A program made the translations under genes and the position numbers. From Nocardioides xinjiangensis (lineage in GTDB: Bacteria; Actinomycetota; Actinomycetes; Propionibacteriales; Nocardioidaceae): DNA of 64,000 bases. The stretch spans positions 1,967,977-2,031,976 of the forward strand of contig NZ_JAFMSY010000001.1 in assembly GCF_017916455.1 (NCBI RefSeq), written 5' to 3'. Positions 36,096-44,632 of the stretch are shown piece by piece (position 1 is the first letter of the stretch; each line of letters begins with the position of its first letter). The notes below the pieces were generated by a model, which saw nothing but the letters and a program-made list of their open reading frames with translations, made no database searches and had not been told where the DNA came from.

Positions 36096-37613
36096 ATGAC
36101 CTTCGACGTCCACCAGCTCGACCTGTTCGTGCTGGTCGGGGCGGTCGTGACGCTCGCGGCGATCCTGGCCGTGCGGGTGTCAGCGGGCGTCGGCCTGCCC
36201 TCGCTGCTGATCTACCTCTTCATCGGCGTGCTGCTGGGGGAGGGCGGCCCCTTCGGGATCCCGTTCGAGGACGCGCAGCTCGCGCACGCGCTCGGGTTCG
36301 GGGCGCTGGCGATCATCCTCGCCGAGGGCGGACTGACCACCGACTGGCGCCAGATGCGCTCGAGCATCAGGCTGGGGCTGTCGCTGGCCACGCTCGGCGT
36401 CGCCGTCTCGGTGGCGGTGGTGGCCGTGGGCGCGCACTACTTCCTGGGCCTGCCGTGGGAGCTCGCGATCCTGCTCGGGGCGATCTGCTCGCCCACCGAC
36501 GCGGCCGCGGTGTTCTCGGTGCTGCGCGCCCTGCCCCTGCCGAAGCGCCTGACGGGTGCGCTCGAGGCGGAGTCGGGGCTCAACGACGCCCCGACCGTCG
36601 TCCTCGTCGGCATCATCTCCAGCGGGGCGCTCGCCGGGTCGAGCGCCGTCGAGACGGCCGGCATCATCGTGTTCGAGCTGGTCGCCGGCGCGTTGGTCGG
36701 CGGCGCCTGCGGCGTCGCCGGCGCGTGGATCATGCGCCGGGTGGCGCTGCCGTCGTCGGGCCTCTACCCGCTCGCCGTGCTGTGCCTGGCGTTCCTGGCG
36801 TACGGCATCGCGGCGGCCGCGCACGCCTCACCCTTCGCCGCAATCTACGTCGCCGCGCTGATCCTGGGCAACAGCGAGCTCCCGCACCGGGTCGCGACCC
36901 GGTCGTTCGCCGAGGGTGTCGCCTGGCTGGCCCAGATCGGGCTGTTCGTGATGCTCGGCCTGCTGCTCTCGCCCGGTCGCATCGACCTGGAGACCGTGGT
37001 GCAGGCGCTGGTGACCGGACTGGTGCTCACCGTCGTCGCCCGGCCCCTGTCGGTCCTCGTCAGCACGGTGGTGCAGCCCATGGCGGCGCGCGACGTGGCG
37101 TTCCTGTCGTGGGCCGGGCTGCGCGGTGCCGTGCCCATCGTGCTCGCAACGATCCCGCTGGCCGAGGGCGTCGAGGGGGCCGACGACCTCTTCGACATCG
37201 TCTTCGTGATGGTCGTCGTCTACACCTTGCTGACCGGCCCGACGCTGCCGTGGGTGGCCCGCCGGCTGCGGGTGGCCCGCCGCTCGCAGCCCCGCGGGCT
37301 CGACGTGGAGGCCGCACCGCTCGACAAGGTCGCCGCCGACCTCCTCCAGGTGACCATCGCCCCCTCGTCGAAGATGCACGGCGTCGAGGTGGGGGAGCTC
37401 CGGCTGCCGAAGGGCGCCTCGGTCTCCCTGGTCATCCGGGCCGGCGACGTGCTCGTGCCCGAGCGGCGTACGGTCCTGCGGGCCGGCGACGACCTGCTGG
37501 TCGTCACCCCGCGCAAGCTGCGCGAGGCCACCGAGGCGCGGATGCGGCACGTCTCGGACAACGGACGCCTCGCGCAGTGGCTCGGCGACCCGTCACGGCG
37601 CGAGCGCGACTAG
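36096..37613 (+). CDS. CPA1-family potassium/proton (NhaP2-like) antiporter with RCK_C domain (505 aa)
   Basis: About 12-13 membrane helices precede a cytosolic TrkA-C (RCK_C) domain from about residue 405 (LLQVTIAPSSKMHGVEVGEL, then LVIRAGDVLVPERRTVLRAGD). The helix containing CSPTDAAAVFSVL and ESGLNDAPTVVLV holds the conserved acidic residues of cation/proton antiporters. This domain order is that of NhaP2/YcgO-type K+(Na+)/H+ antiporters, which protect against K+ or Na+ stress. ATG 36096 follows ACGAGG; a TAGGAT box at 36055-36060 is the probable -10. It sits between the ESX satellite operon and core, with no obvious link. Confidence 0.88.
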   Translation: MTFDVHQLDLFVLVGAVVTLAAILAVRVSAGVGLPSLLIYLFIGVLLGEGGPFGIPFEDAQLAHALGFGALAIILAEGGLTTDWRQMRSSIRLGLSLATLGVAVSVAVVAVGAHYFLGLPWELAILLGAICSPTDAAAVFSVLRALPLPKRLTGALEAESGLNDAPTVVLVGIISSGALAGSSAVETAGIIVFELVAGALVGGACGVAGAWIMRRVALPSSGLYPLAVLCLAFLAYGIAAAAHASPFAAIYVAALILGNSELPHRVATRSFAEGVAWLAQIGLFVMLGLLLSPGRIDLETVVQALVTGLVLTVVARPLSVLVSTVVQPMAARDVAFLSWAGLRGAVPIVLATIPLAEGVEGADDLFDIVFVMVVVYTLLTGPTLPWVARRLRVARRSQPRGLDVEAAPLDKVAADLLQVTIAPSSKMHGVEVGELRLPKGASVSLVIRAGDVLVPERRTVLRAGDDLLVVTPRKLREATEARMRHVSDNGRLAQWLGDPSRRERD

Positions 37614-37629
37614 ACCGGCGGCCTCCGCC

Positions 37630-38133
37630 TCACTCGGAGCCGGTGGCCCGGCAGTAGGTGGCGTCCGCCTTCGCGACCACCGACTCCACCTGCTTCTTGC
37701 GCAGCGTCTGGAACCTCTCGCCCACCACGACCACGATCCCGGGTCCGATCGCGTCGCCGGGGACGACCTCGGCCTGCTTGAACTGCCGCTGCACGAGCAC
37801 GACGGCGGGGTTGGTGGGGTCGGCGGACCAGATCTGCGTGGTCGCGGCCGGCAGCGGCGAGTCACCGACCTCTCCGGTGACGAAGCCACGCTCCTCCAGC
37901 TGCGCGCTGGTCGCGCTCGCGAGCCCGCTGCGCTCGCTGCCGTTGAAGACGCTCACCACGACCTGGTCGCGCCGCACCTCCGACCCGGCGGCGACCGGTG
38001 TGTCCTCGCAGATCGCGACGGGCTCGTCCTCGGGGAACGGCTCGGTGAAGGCCGCCCACCCCCAGAGCGCCGCCACGAGCACCAGCGCCGCGAGCACCGC
38101 CAGCGTGAGGGCCGACCTCAGGGCGCCGCTCAC
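37630..38133 (-). CDS. LytR C-terminal domain protein (167 aa)
   Basis: One N-terminal membrane helix (residues 7-27) is followed by a LytR_C domain: VVVSVFNGSERSGLASATSAQLEERGF, then IWSADPTNPAVVLVQRQF. Such domains occur at the C-terminus of LCP (LytR-CpsA-Psr) cell-wall glycopolymer ligases and as stand-alone membrane proteins in actinobacteria. The enzymatic LCP part is absent, so this is the stand-alone form. It overlaps the upstream VapB-like gene by 4 nt and is likely translationally coupled. Confidence 0.8.
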   Translation of the reverse strand: MSGALRSALTLAVLAALVLVAALWGWAAFTEPFPEDEPVAICEDTPVAAGSEVRRDQVVVSVFNGSERSGLASATSAQLEERGFVTGEVGDSPLPAATTQIWSADPTNPAVVLVQRQFKQAEVVPGDAIGPGIVVVVGERFQTLRKKQVESVVAKADATYCRATGSE

Positions 38134-38441
38134 TGGTCGGCCACCTGGTGGACCCGGGCGTGGAGCACGCTGCGCTGGTGCAGGGCGGCGCGCAGCGCCC
38201 GGTGCAGGCCGTCCTCGAGGTACAGCTCACCGCGCCACTGCACGACGTGGGCGAAGAGGTCGCCGTAGAAGGTGGAGTCCTCGTCGAGCAGCGTGTCGAG
38301 CCGGAGGGTGTCCTTGGTCGTCACCAGCTCGTCGAGCCGCACCTGTCGCGGGGGCAGCTCGGCCCAGGCGCGCGACGACAGCCCGTGGTCGGGGTAGGGC
38401 CGGCCGACGCCCACCCGCTTGAAGATCACGCCGGTGATCAT
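38130..38441 (-). CDS. conserved actinobacterial VapB-like protein (103 aa)
   Basis: The sequence MITGVIFKRVGVGRPYPDHG and later TTKDTLRLDTLLDEDSTFYG, FAHVVQWRGELYLEDGLHRA are strongly conserved across actinobacteria, where the protein is often labelled a VapB-family antitoxin. No PIN-domain VapC toxin gene adjoins it, so the antitoxin name is doubtful. Pairing with the LytR_C gene (4-nt overlap) is a conserved arrangement in this group. The function is unknown. Confidence 0.75.
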   Translation of the reverse strand: MITGVIFKRVGVGRPYPDHGLSSRAWAELPPRQVRLDELVTTKDTLRLDTLLDEDSTFYGDLFAHVVQWRGELYLEDGLHRALRAALHQRSVLHARVHQVADQ

Positions 38442-38499
38442 AACGACGCCCTCCTCCGCGACGCCGCGTGCGAGGCGCGTGCGCGGCTAGGCTCCGGAC

Positions 38500-40116
38500 A
38501 TGAGCGAGACCTCCGACGTGGAGCCGAACCCCGACGACCCGATCTCCGCGGCCGTGGCCCCGGGCTACCGGTTCGAGGGGCCGGCGCTCGAGCTCGGCGG
38601 GCTCATGCTCGACGCGGAGCGCCTCGGCGACACCCGCATCCGGATCCCACTGGGCATGCTGAACCGGCACGGCCTCGTGGCCGGCGCCACCGGCACCGGC
38701 AAGACCAAGACCCTGCAGCTGCTGGCCGAGCAGCTCAGCGCCAACGGCGTGCCCGTCTTCGCCGCCGACATCAAGGGCGACCTCTCCGGCATCAGCGTCC
38801 CCGGGGAGGGCGGCGACAAGGTCACCGCGCGCGCCGCGAGCGTCGGCCAGCAGTGGACGGCGACCGGCTTCCCGACGGAGTTCTACGCGATCGGCGGGCA
38901 GGGCGTCGGCGTACCCGTCCGCGTCACGATGAGCGCGTTCGGGCCCACCCTGCTCGCCAAGGTGCTGGACCTCAACGAGACCCAGGAGTCCTCGCTCGGC
39001 CTGGTCTTCTACTACTGCGACAAGCAGGGGCTGCCGCTGCTCGACCTCGCCGACCTGCGCGCGGTGCTGCAGTACCTGACCGGGGACGCGGCCGGGAAGG
39101 CCGAGCTGAAGACGATCGGCGGGCTGTCGCCGCAGACGGCCGGCGTGATCCTGCGGGAGCTGGTGGCCTTCGAGGCGCAGGGCGCCGACGTCTTCTTCGG
39201 CGAGCCCGAGTTCGAGACCAAGGAGTTCCTCCGCGTCACCGAGGACGGCCGGGGGGTCGTCAGCCTCCTCGAGCTGCCACACCTCCAGGACCGGCCGGCT
39301 CTCTTCTCGACCTTCCTCATGTGGCTGCTGGCCGACCTGTTCCACGACCTGCCGGAGGAGGGGGACCTCGACAAGCCGAAGCTGGTGTTCTTCTTCGACG
39401 AGGCGCACCTGTTGTTCGACGACGCCTCCGAGGCCTTCCTCGACCAGGTCGCGCAGACCGTGCGGCTTATCCGCTCCAAGGGCGTCGGCGTCTTCTTCGT
39501 GACGCAGTCGCCGACCGACGTCCCCGACGAGGTCCTGGCGCAGCTCGGGTCGCGCATCCAGCACCAGCTCCGCGCGCACACGCCGAACGACGCCAAGGCG
39601 CTGCGGGCGACCGTCGACACGTACCCGAAGAGCGCGTACGACGACCTCGGCGAGGTCATCACCAGCCTCGGCATCGGCGAGGCCGTCGTGACCGTCATGA
39701 ACGAGCGCGGTGCGCCGACGCCCGTGGCCTGGACCCGGCTCCGCGCGCCCGAGTCGCTGATGGACCCCGCGCCCCCCGCGGTGATGGAGGCGGCGGTCGC
39801 GGCCTCCCCGCTCCGCGCCAAGTACGCCGAGCCGATCGACCGGGAGTCCGCGCGCGAGCTGCTCGCCGCGAAGCTCGAGGAGGGCGCACGGAAGGCGGCC
39901 GAGGACGCCCGCATCAAGGAGCTCGAGCGGGAGCAGAAGAAGGAGCGGGTGACCGAGGCCTCCCGGAAGTCCTCGCGGGCGCCGCGCGCGCCCCGGGCGC
40001 CCGAGGAGCAGGACGGCATGGTGGAGACGGTCGTGAAGTCGGCGGCGTTCAAGGACTTCATGCGCACCGCGGCCCGCGAGGTCGCGCGGGGGATGTTCAA
40101 GAGCGGGCGTCGCTGA
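38500..40116 (+). CDS. HerA-like ATPase of the DUF853 family (538 aa)
   Basis: A HerA/FtsK-fold ATPase with Walker A GATGTGKT (residues 62-69), DIKGDLSG, Walker B FFFDEAHLLFDD, a VFFVTQSPTDVPDEVLAQLGSRIQHQ sensor region, and a C-terminal charged helix ending in an FKDFMRTAAREVARGMFKSG tail. The family (E. coli YjgR) is widespread; its role is not established, perhaps DNA translocation or repair. A TAGGCT -10 box at 38488-38493 lies 6 nt before the ATG with no ribosome site, indicating a leaderless transcript. It ends just before the four-unit repeat array. Confidence 0.85.
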   Translation: MSETSDVEPNPDDPISAAVAPGYRFEGPALELGGLMLDAERLGDTRIRIPLGMLNRHGLVAGATGTGKTKTLQLLAEQLSANGVPVFAADIKGDLSGISVPGEGGDKVTARAASVGQQWTATGFPTEFYAIGGQGVGVPVRVTMSAFGPTLLAKVLDLNETQESSLGLVFYYCDKQGLPLLDLADLRAVLQYLTGDAAGKAELKTIGGLSPQTAGVILRELVAFEAQGADVFFGEPEFETKEFLRVTEDGRGVVSLLELPHLQDRPALFSTFLMWLLADLFHDLPEEGDLDKPKLVFFFDEAHLLFDDASEAFLDQVAQTVRLIRSKGVGVFFVTQSPTDVPDEVLAQLGSRIQHQLRAHTPNDAKALRATVDTYPKSAYDDLGEVITSLGIGEAVVTVMNERGAPTPVAWTRLRAPESLMDPAPPAVMEAAVAASPLRAKYAEPIDRESARELLAAKLEEGARKAAEDARIKELEREQKKERVTEASRKSSRAPRAPRAPEEQDGMVETVVKSAAFKDFMRTAAREVARGMFKSGRR

Positions 40117-40180
40117 CGGTCGGCGGCTGGCTGCGGTTGGCCGCCGGGCTGACCGCCGGGCGTCGCCGGGCCGGCGCCAG

Positions 40181-40434
40181 CGTCATGCGGACCGGCGGCT
40201 GTAGGTGCGGCTTCGTATGACCTAGCCGGCCGTCACCGCCGGAGCCACCGCCGGGCGTCATGCGGACCGGCGCCTATAGGTGCGGCTTCGTATGACGTAG
40301 CCGGCCGTCACCGCCGGAGCCACCGCCGGGCGTCATGCGGACCGGCGCCTATACGTACGCCATCGTATGACGCAGCCCCCGCCACCGCCGGGCGTCATGC
40401 GGACCGGCGCCTATACGTACGCCTTCGTATGACG
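40181..40434 (+). repeat. array of four 42-bp dyad repeats, period 62-75 bp
   Basis: Units lie at 40181-40222, 40256-40297, 40331-40372 and 40393-40434. Each begins CGTCATGCGGACCGGCG and ends CTTCGTATGACG or close to it; GTCATGC pairs with GTATGAC through one G-U wobble, where the other array has a full A-T pair. Gaps between units are near-identical to each other (CCGGCCGTCACCGCCGGAGC and so on). The array fills the 398-bp convergent gap between the HerA-like gene and eccC, which otherwise has no gene. Confidence 0.88.
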
Positions 40435-40514
40435 CAGCCGGCCCCGCCGGGAGCAGGGGCCCCCCGGGAGGAGGAGCAGCGCAGCGCAGCCGCGCGCCCC
40501 GGCCGGCAGCCACG

Positions 40515-43500
40515 TCACATCGTGGGCTCGAGCCAGGCCAGCTGCGTGGTCTGCGTGCCGCCGTCGCGGGTCACGACGCGCGCGCGGCCCTCGGGCGCCG
40601 GCTGCGGGCGGAGGTTGCCGATCAGCACGCCCTCGTCGCGCGGACCCGACAGCATGACGCCGGGCATGGCGAGGTCGCGCAGCGACTGGATGACCGGCTC
40701 GTAGAGCGCGCGCGAGGCACCGCCCGTGCGCCGAGCGACCACTACGTGCAGGCCGACGTCGCGGGCCTGCGCCATCAGCGGCTGCAGCGAGGAGACGGGG
40801 GAGGACTGGGCGGTCGCGACGAGGTCGTAGTCGTCCACCACGACGAAGACCTCGGCGCCGGTCCACCACGACCGGTTGCGCAGCTGCTCGGGCGTCACGT
40901 CCGGTCCGGGGATGCGGCCCTCGAGGTAGGTCGCGATGTCCTTGAGCGTCGGCGTCGCCTGCGTGCCGGAGGTGAGGTAGTTGAGCAAGTACTCGTCGGG
41001 CACCTCCCCGAGCAGCGAGCGCCGGTAGTCGACGAGGACGATCTGCGCCTCCTTGGGCGTGCGGGTGCGCATGACCTCGTGGACGTACGCCCGCAGCAGC
41101 GCGCTCTTGCCCGACTGGCCGTCACCGAAGACGAGCAGGTGCGGCTCGGCGTCGACGTCGAGGCCGACGGGGGCGAGCTCCTTCTCGTTGATGCCGAGCA
41201 ACAGGTGCCTGGCCGGCAGCTGCCGCCGCGCGGCGTCCTCGCGGACCGCGTCGAGGGTGACCATCTCAGGCAGCAGCCGCAGCTTGGGGCCCTGCGGGCC
41301 CTGCCACGCCTTCGCCACCCGGTCGATGAGGTCGTCAACGCCGTCGCCGAGGGTCTCGGGGTCGCCGACGCCGTCGATGCGGGGCAGCGCTCCGAGGAAG
41401 TGCAGCTTGGACGGCACGAGCCCGCGGCCCGGTCGGCCGGCCGGGACGAGCGCCGCGACCTTGCGGTCGACCTCGGAGTCCAGCGGGTCGCCCAGCCGCA
41501 GCTCGAGCTTGGAGCCGAACACGTCGCGCATCGCGGCGCGGAAGTCGGCCCAGCGCGTGGAGGCGGTGACGATGTGCAGGCCGAACGTCAGGCCGCGCGC
41601 GGCGAGCTGCTGGATCTCCATCTCGAGGTCGTCGAACTCCGCCCGCAGGGTGCTCCAGCCGTCGATGACCAGGAAGACGTCGCCCCAGCCGTCGTCCGCG
41701 CGGCCCTGGGCGCGGCGGGAGCGGTAGGTCTCGATCGAGTCGATGCCGTTGTCCCGGAAGTAGGCCTCGCGCCGGTCGACGATGCCCTCGACCTCGGCCA
41801 TCACGCGGCGTACGACGTCGGGCTCCGAGCGGGTGGCGACGCCGGAGACGTGCGGCAGCCGGCCCAGCGGCGCGAACGTGCCGCCGCCGAAGTCGAGGAC
41901 GAAGAACTGCGACTCCAGCGGGGTCGTCACCAGGGCCATGCTCGTGACGATGCTGCGCAGCATGGTGCTCTTGCCCGAGCGGGGGCCGCCGACGACGGCC
42001 ACGTGGCCGGCGGCGCCGGTGAGGTTGAGGGTCATCGTGTCGCGGCGCTGCTCGCGCGGCCGGTCGACGGTGCCGAGCGGGACCACCAGGCCGGGCAGGT
42101 TGCGCCACTGCGGGGACGTGAGGCCGAGCTCCGGGCTCTCCACGAGGTCGGGCATGAGCTCGTCGAGGGTGTCGGGCACGTCGAGCGGCGGCAGCCACAC
42201 CTGGTGGGCCGCGGGACCCCTCCCGGCCATCCGCTGCACGGCGATGTCCAGCAGGGACGGCTGCTCGCCCTGCTGCTGCGGCTGCGGCGCGGCCACCTCG
42301 GCCACCTCCTCGGCCAGCGGCTCGAGCGCCTGCACCTCCGAGATGGTGAACGGCAGGATGCCGCGGATCGCTCCGCCCTCGTCGCGGGTCACCCGGGCGC
42401 GGCTCGACGGCGGACCCGAGACGTACGCCGCCTTGAACCGCAGCAGCGTGGACTGGTCGGGCTTGAGGTAGCCCAGGCCGGGCACGGCGGGGAGCTCGTA
42501 GGCGTCCGGCACCCCCAGCACCGCGCGGGACTCGCCGGCGGAGAACGTGCGGAGGCCGACGCGGTAGGACAGGTGCGACTCCAGGCCGCGCAGGCGACCC
42601 TCCTCGAGCCGCTGCGAGGCCAGCAGCAGGTGCAGCCCGAGCGAGCGGCCGAGGCGCCCGATCGCGACGAAGAGGTCGATGAACTCCGGCTTCGCCGACA
42701 GCATCTCGGAGAACTCGTCGACGACGATGAAGAGCGAGGGCATCGGCTCGAGCGGCTCGCCGTTGGCGCGGGCCTTCTCGTAGTCGCGCACCGAGGCGTA
42801 GTTGCCGGCGTCGCGCAGCAGCTCCTGCCGACGCGTCATCTCGCCGGACAGTGCGTCCTGCATGCGGTCGACGAGGGTGAGCTCGTTGGCGAGGTTGGTG
42901 ATGACGGCCGAGACGTGCGGCATGCCCGCCATGCCCGCGAAGGTCGCGCCGCCCTTGAAGTCGACCAGCACGAGGTTCAGCTGCTCCGAGGAGTGCGTCA
43001 TCACCAGGCCCAGCACCAGGGTGCGGAGGAACTCGGACTTGCCGGAGCCGGTCGCGCCGATCACCAGGCCGTGGGGGCCCATGCCCTGCTGGGCCGACTC
43101 CTTGATGTCGAGGTGGATCAGGCCCCCGGAGTCGCCGATGCCGATCGGCACGCGCAGGCGGTCGCGGGCGGGCCGGGGTCGCCAGGCGGTGTCGGGGTCG
43201 TAGGAGAAGATGTCGCCCAGGCCGAGCAGGTCCATGTGGTCGGGCGTCGCCGAGGTGATGTCGACGGCGCCGCCGGCCGAGGACGCCTCGGCGCTCGCGG
43301 TCTTCAGCGGCGCGAGGCGCCGGGCGAACGCCTCGGCCGTCGCGATGTCGCACTGGTCGGCCAGCGCCCTGACCGGCTCGCCGCGCAGCCGCAGCGCTCT
43401 GACCGGGCGCTTGCCGAGCTCGTCGGGGGCGTCCGCGTACTCCAGGCGCAGCCGGGTGGGGTCCTCGAGCTCGTCCCACCGGCTCGGCAGGTCGAGCAGG

Positions 43501-44516
43501 GTGACGCCGTGGAGGCCGTCGGGCGGCACGATGTGGTTCCCGGGCGGCAGGTGGCCGCCGTCGATGACGAGCAGGATGTGCGGCGTCGCCGCGCGCTCGT
43601 CGGCGCCGAAGCGCGGCCGGTCGCTCAGGTCGGGCGGCAGCAGGTTGCCGAGGTCGTCGAGCGAGGTCGAGACCAGGCGCATCGGGCCGACCGCGTCGGC
43701 CTCCCGGGTGCTCTGGGTGTGCGGGAGCCACTTCACCCAGTCCCAGTGGGTCAGGTTCTGCTCGGAGCTCAGCACCGCGACGATGAGCTGGTCGGGGTTC
43801 TGGAACGCCGTCGCCGAGCAGATCATCGCGCGTGCCGTCGAGCGGACCTCCTCGGCGTCGCCGCACAGCTCGATCCGGTCGAACGCGCGGAGGTCGATCG
43901 ACGCCGGCAGGTGCGGCTGGAGCCGGTGCACGACCAGCAGGCGGTGCAGGGCCGACGCGGCGGCGGGGTCGACCTGGTCGACGGGCGCGCTCTCCGGGGG
44001 CACCAGCTCCAGCGACAGCGGCTGCGAGCACAGGCCGTAGCGCACGTGCAGGAAGTTGTCGTCGGACGCGGTGTGCTCCCACAGCCGGGTGCGGTCCTCG
44101 GCGAGCGAGGGCAGCGCCGAGGGCTCGGGGTGGTGCCAGTTGAGCGCGCGCCGCTGCTGGTCCGCCGCCTCACGGGCCACCTGGCGGATGTTGCTCAGGT
44201 AGCGCAGGTACTCGGTGCGGGAGCCGGTGACCTGCTGGGCGCGCTGCTTCCGCTGCCGGTCGATCTGGACGACGATGAAGCCGAGGGTCGCGAAGAGGAA
44301 CATGCCCGCGGCGAGGAAGCTGCGCCCCTTGTTGGCGCCGCCCATGGTGGCCACGAGCACGATCGAGCCGAGGCTGCCGAGCATCGGGATGGCGTTCATG
44401 AGCACGCCGCTCGCGCCCTCGCCCTCCTGCAGCTCGGGCGGCGGCTGGAGCACGATCTGACCGCCCGGCATCTCGGGCTCGTCGAGCCGCTGCCCGCCCC
44501 GCAGTGTCGTGCTCAC
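40515..44516 (-). CDS. eccC: type VII secretion ATPase EccC (single-chain, 1333 aa)
   Basis: The motor of the ESX secretion system. Two N-terminal membrane helices (about residues 40-85) precede three FtsK/SpoIIIE-type ATPase domains. Domain 1 has Walker A GATGSGKSEF near 487 and Walker B SLFIVVDEF; domain 2 has GGPRSGKSTM near 844 and VFLVIDGW; domain 3 has GDGQSGKSAL near 1131 and VFVVVDDYDL. EccCa and EccCb are fused in one chain, as in ESX-4 and in actinobacteria outside the EccCa/EccCb-split ESX-1 type. The GTG start is preceded by GGGGGGAC. It is divergent from eccD1. Domain 1 normally supplies activity, with domains 2-3 binding WXG100 substrates. Confidence 0.95.
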   Translation of the reverse strand: MSTTLRGGQRLDEPEMPGGQIVLQPPPELQEGEGASGVLMNAIPMLGSLGSIVLVATMGGANKGRSFLAAGMFLFATLGFIVVQIDRQRKQRAQQVTGSRTEYLRYLSNIRQVAREAADQQRRALNWHHPEPSALPSLAEDRTRLWEHTASDDNFLHVRYGLCSQPLSLELVPPESAPVDQVDPAAASALHRLLVVHRLQPHLPASIDLRAFDRIELCGDAEEVRSTARAMICSATAFQNPDQLIVAVLSSEQNLTHWDWVKWLPHTQSTREADAVGPMRLVSTSLDDLGNLLPPDLSDRPRFGADERAATPHILLVIDGGHLPPGNHIVPPDGLHGVTLLDLPSRWDELEDPTRLRLEYADAPDELGKRPVRALRLRGEPVRALADQCDIATAEAFARRLAPLKTASAEASSAGGAVDITSATPDHMDLLGLGDIFSYDPDTAWRPRPARDRLRVPIGIGDSGGLIHLDIKESAQQGMGPHGLVIGATGSGKSEFLRTLVLGLVMTHSSEQLNLVLVDFKGGATFAGMAGMPHVSAVITNLANELTLVDRMQDALSGEMTRRQELLRDAGNYASVRDYEKARANGEPLEPMPSLFIVVDEFSEMLSAKPEFIDLFVAIGRLGRSLGLHLLLASQRLEEGRLRGLESHLSYRVGLRTFSAGESRAVLGVPDAYELPAVPGLGYLKPDQSTLLRFKAAYVSGPPSSRARVTRDEGGAIRGILPFTISEVQALEPLAEEVAEVAAPQPQQQGEQPSLLDIAVQRMAGRGPAAHQVWLPPLDVPDTLDELMPDLVESPELGLTSPQWRNLPGLVVPLGTVDRPREQRRDTMTLNLTGAAGHVAVVGGPRSGKSTMLRSIVTSMALVTTPLESQFFVLDFGGGTFAPLGRLPHVSGVATRSEPDVVRRVMAEVEGIVDRREAYFRDNGIDSIETYRSRRAQGRADDGWGDVFLVIDGWSTLRAEFDDLEMEIQQLAARGLTFGLHIVTASTRWADFRAAMRDVFGSKLELRLGDPLDSEVDRKVAALVPAGRPGRGLVPSKLHFLGALPRIDGVGDPETLGDGVDDLIDRVAKAWQGPQGPKLRLLPEMVTLDAVREDAARRQLPARHLLLGINEKELAPVGLDVDAEPHLLVFGDGQSGKSALLRAYVHEVMRTRTPKEAQIVLVDYRRSLLGEVPDEYLLNYLTSGTQATPTLKDIATYLEGRIPGPDVTPEQLRNRSWWTGAEVFVVVDDYDLVATAQSSPVSSLQPLMAQARDVGLHVVVARRTGGASRALYEPVIQSLRDLAMPGVMLSGPRDEGVLIGNLRPQPAPEGRARVVTRDGGTQTTQLAWLEPTM

Positions 44517-44632
44517 GCGTCCCCCCGTGCCTCACCCGATGACGTCGCGACGATGATAGGTGGTGTGCTGCTCAGCGCCCGCGACTACTGTGTGGCGCGC
44601 AGGAGCGCCCGCACGACGCGAAGGGGGTGTCC

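Noticed and set aside
38130..38441. Toxin-antitoxin module
   Set aside because: The VapB-like protein has no PIN-domain or other toxin gene beside it; its partner is a LytR_C membrane protein.
32913..40434. CRISPR array
   Set aside because: Units are 42 bp with internal dyads, the intervening sequences are similar to one another and not unique, the copy number is low, and no cas gene is present.
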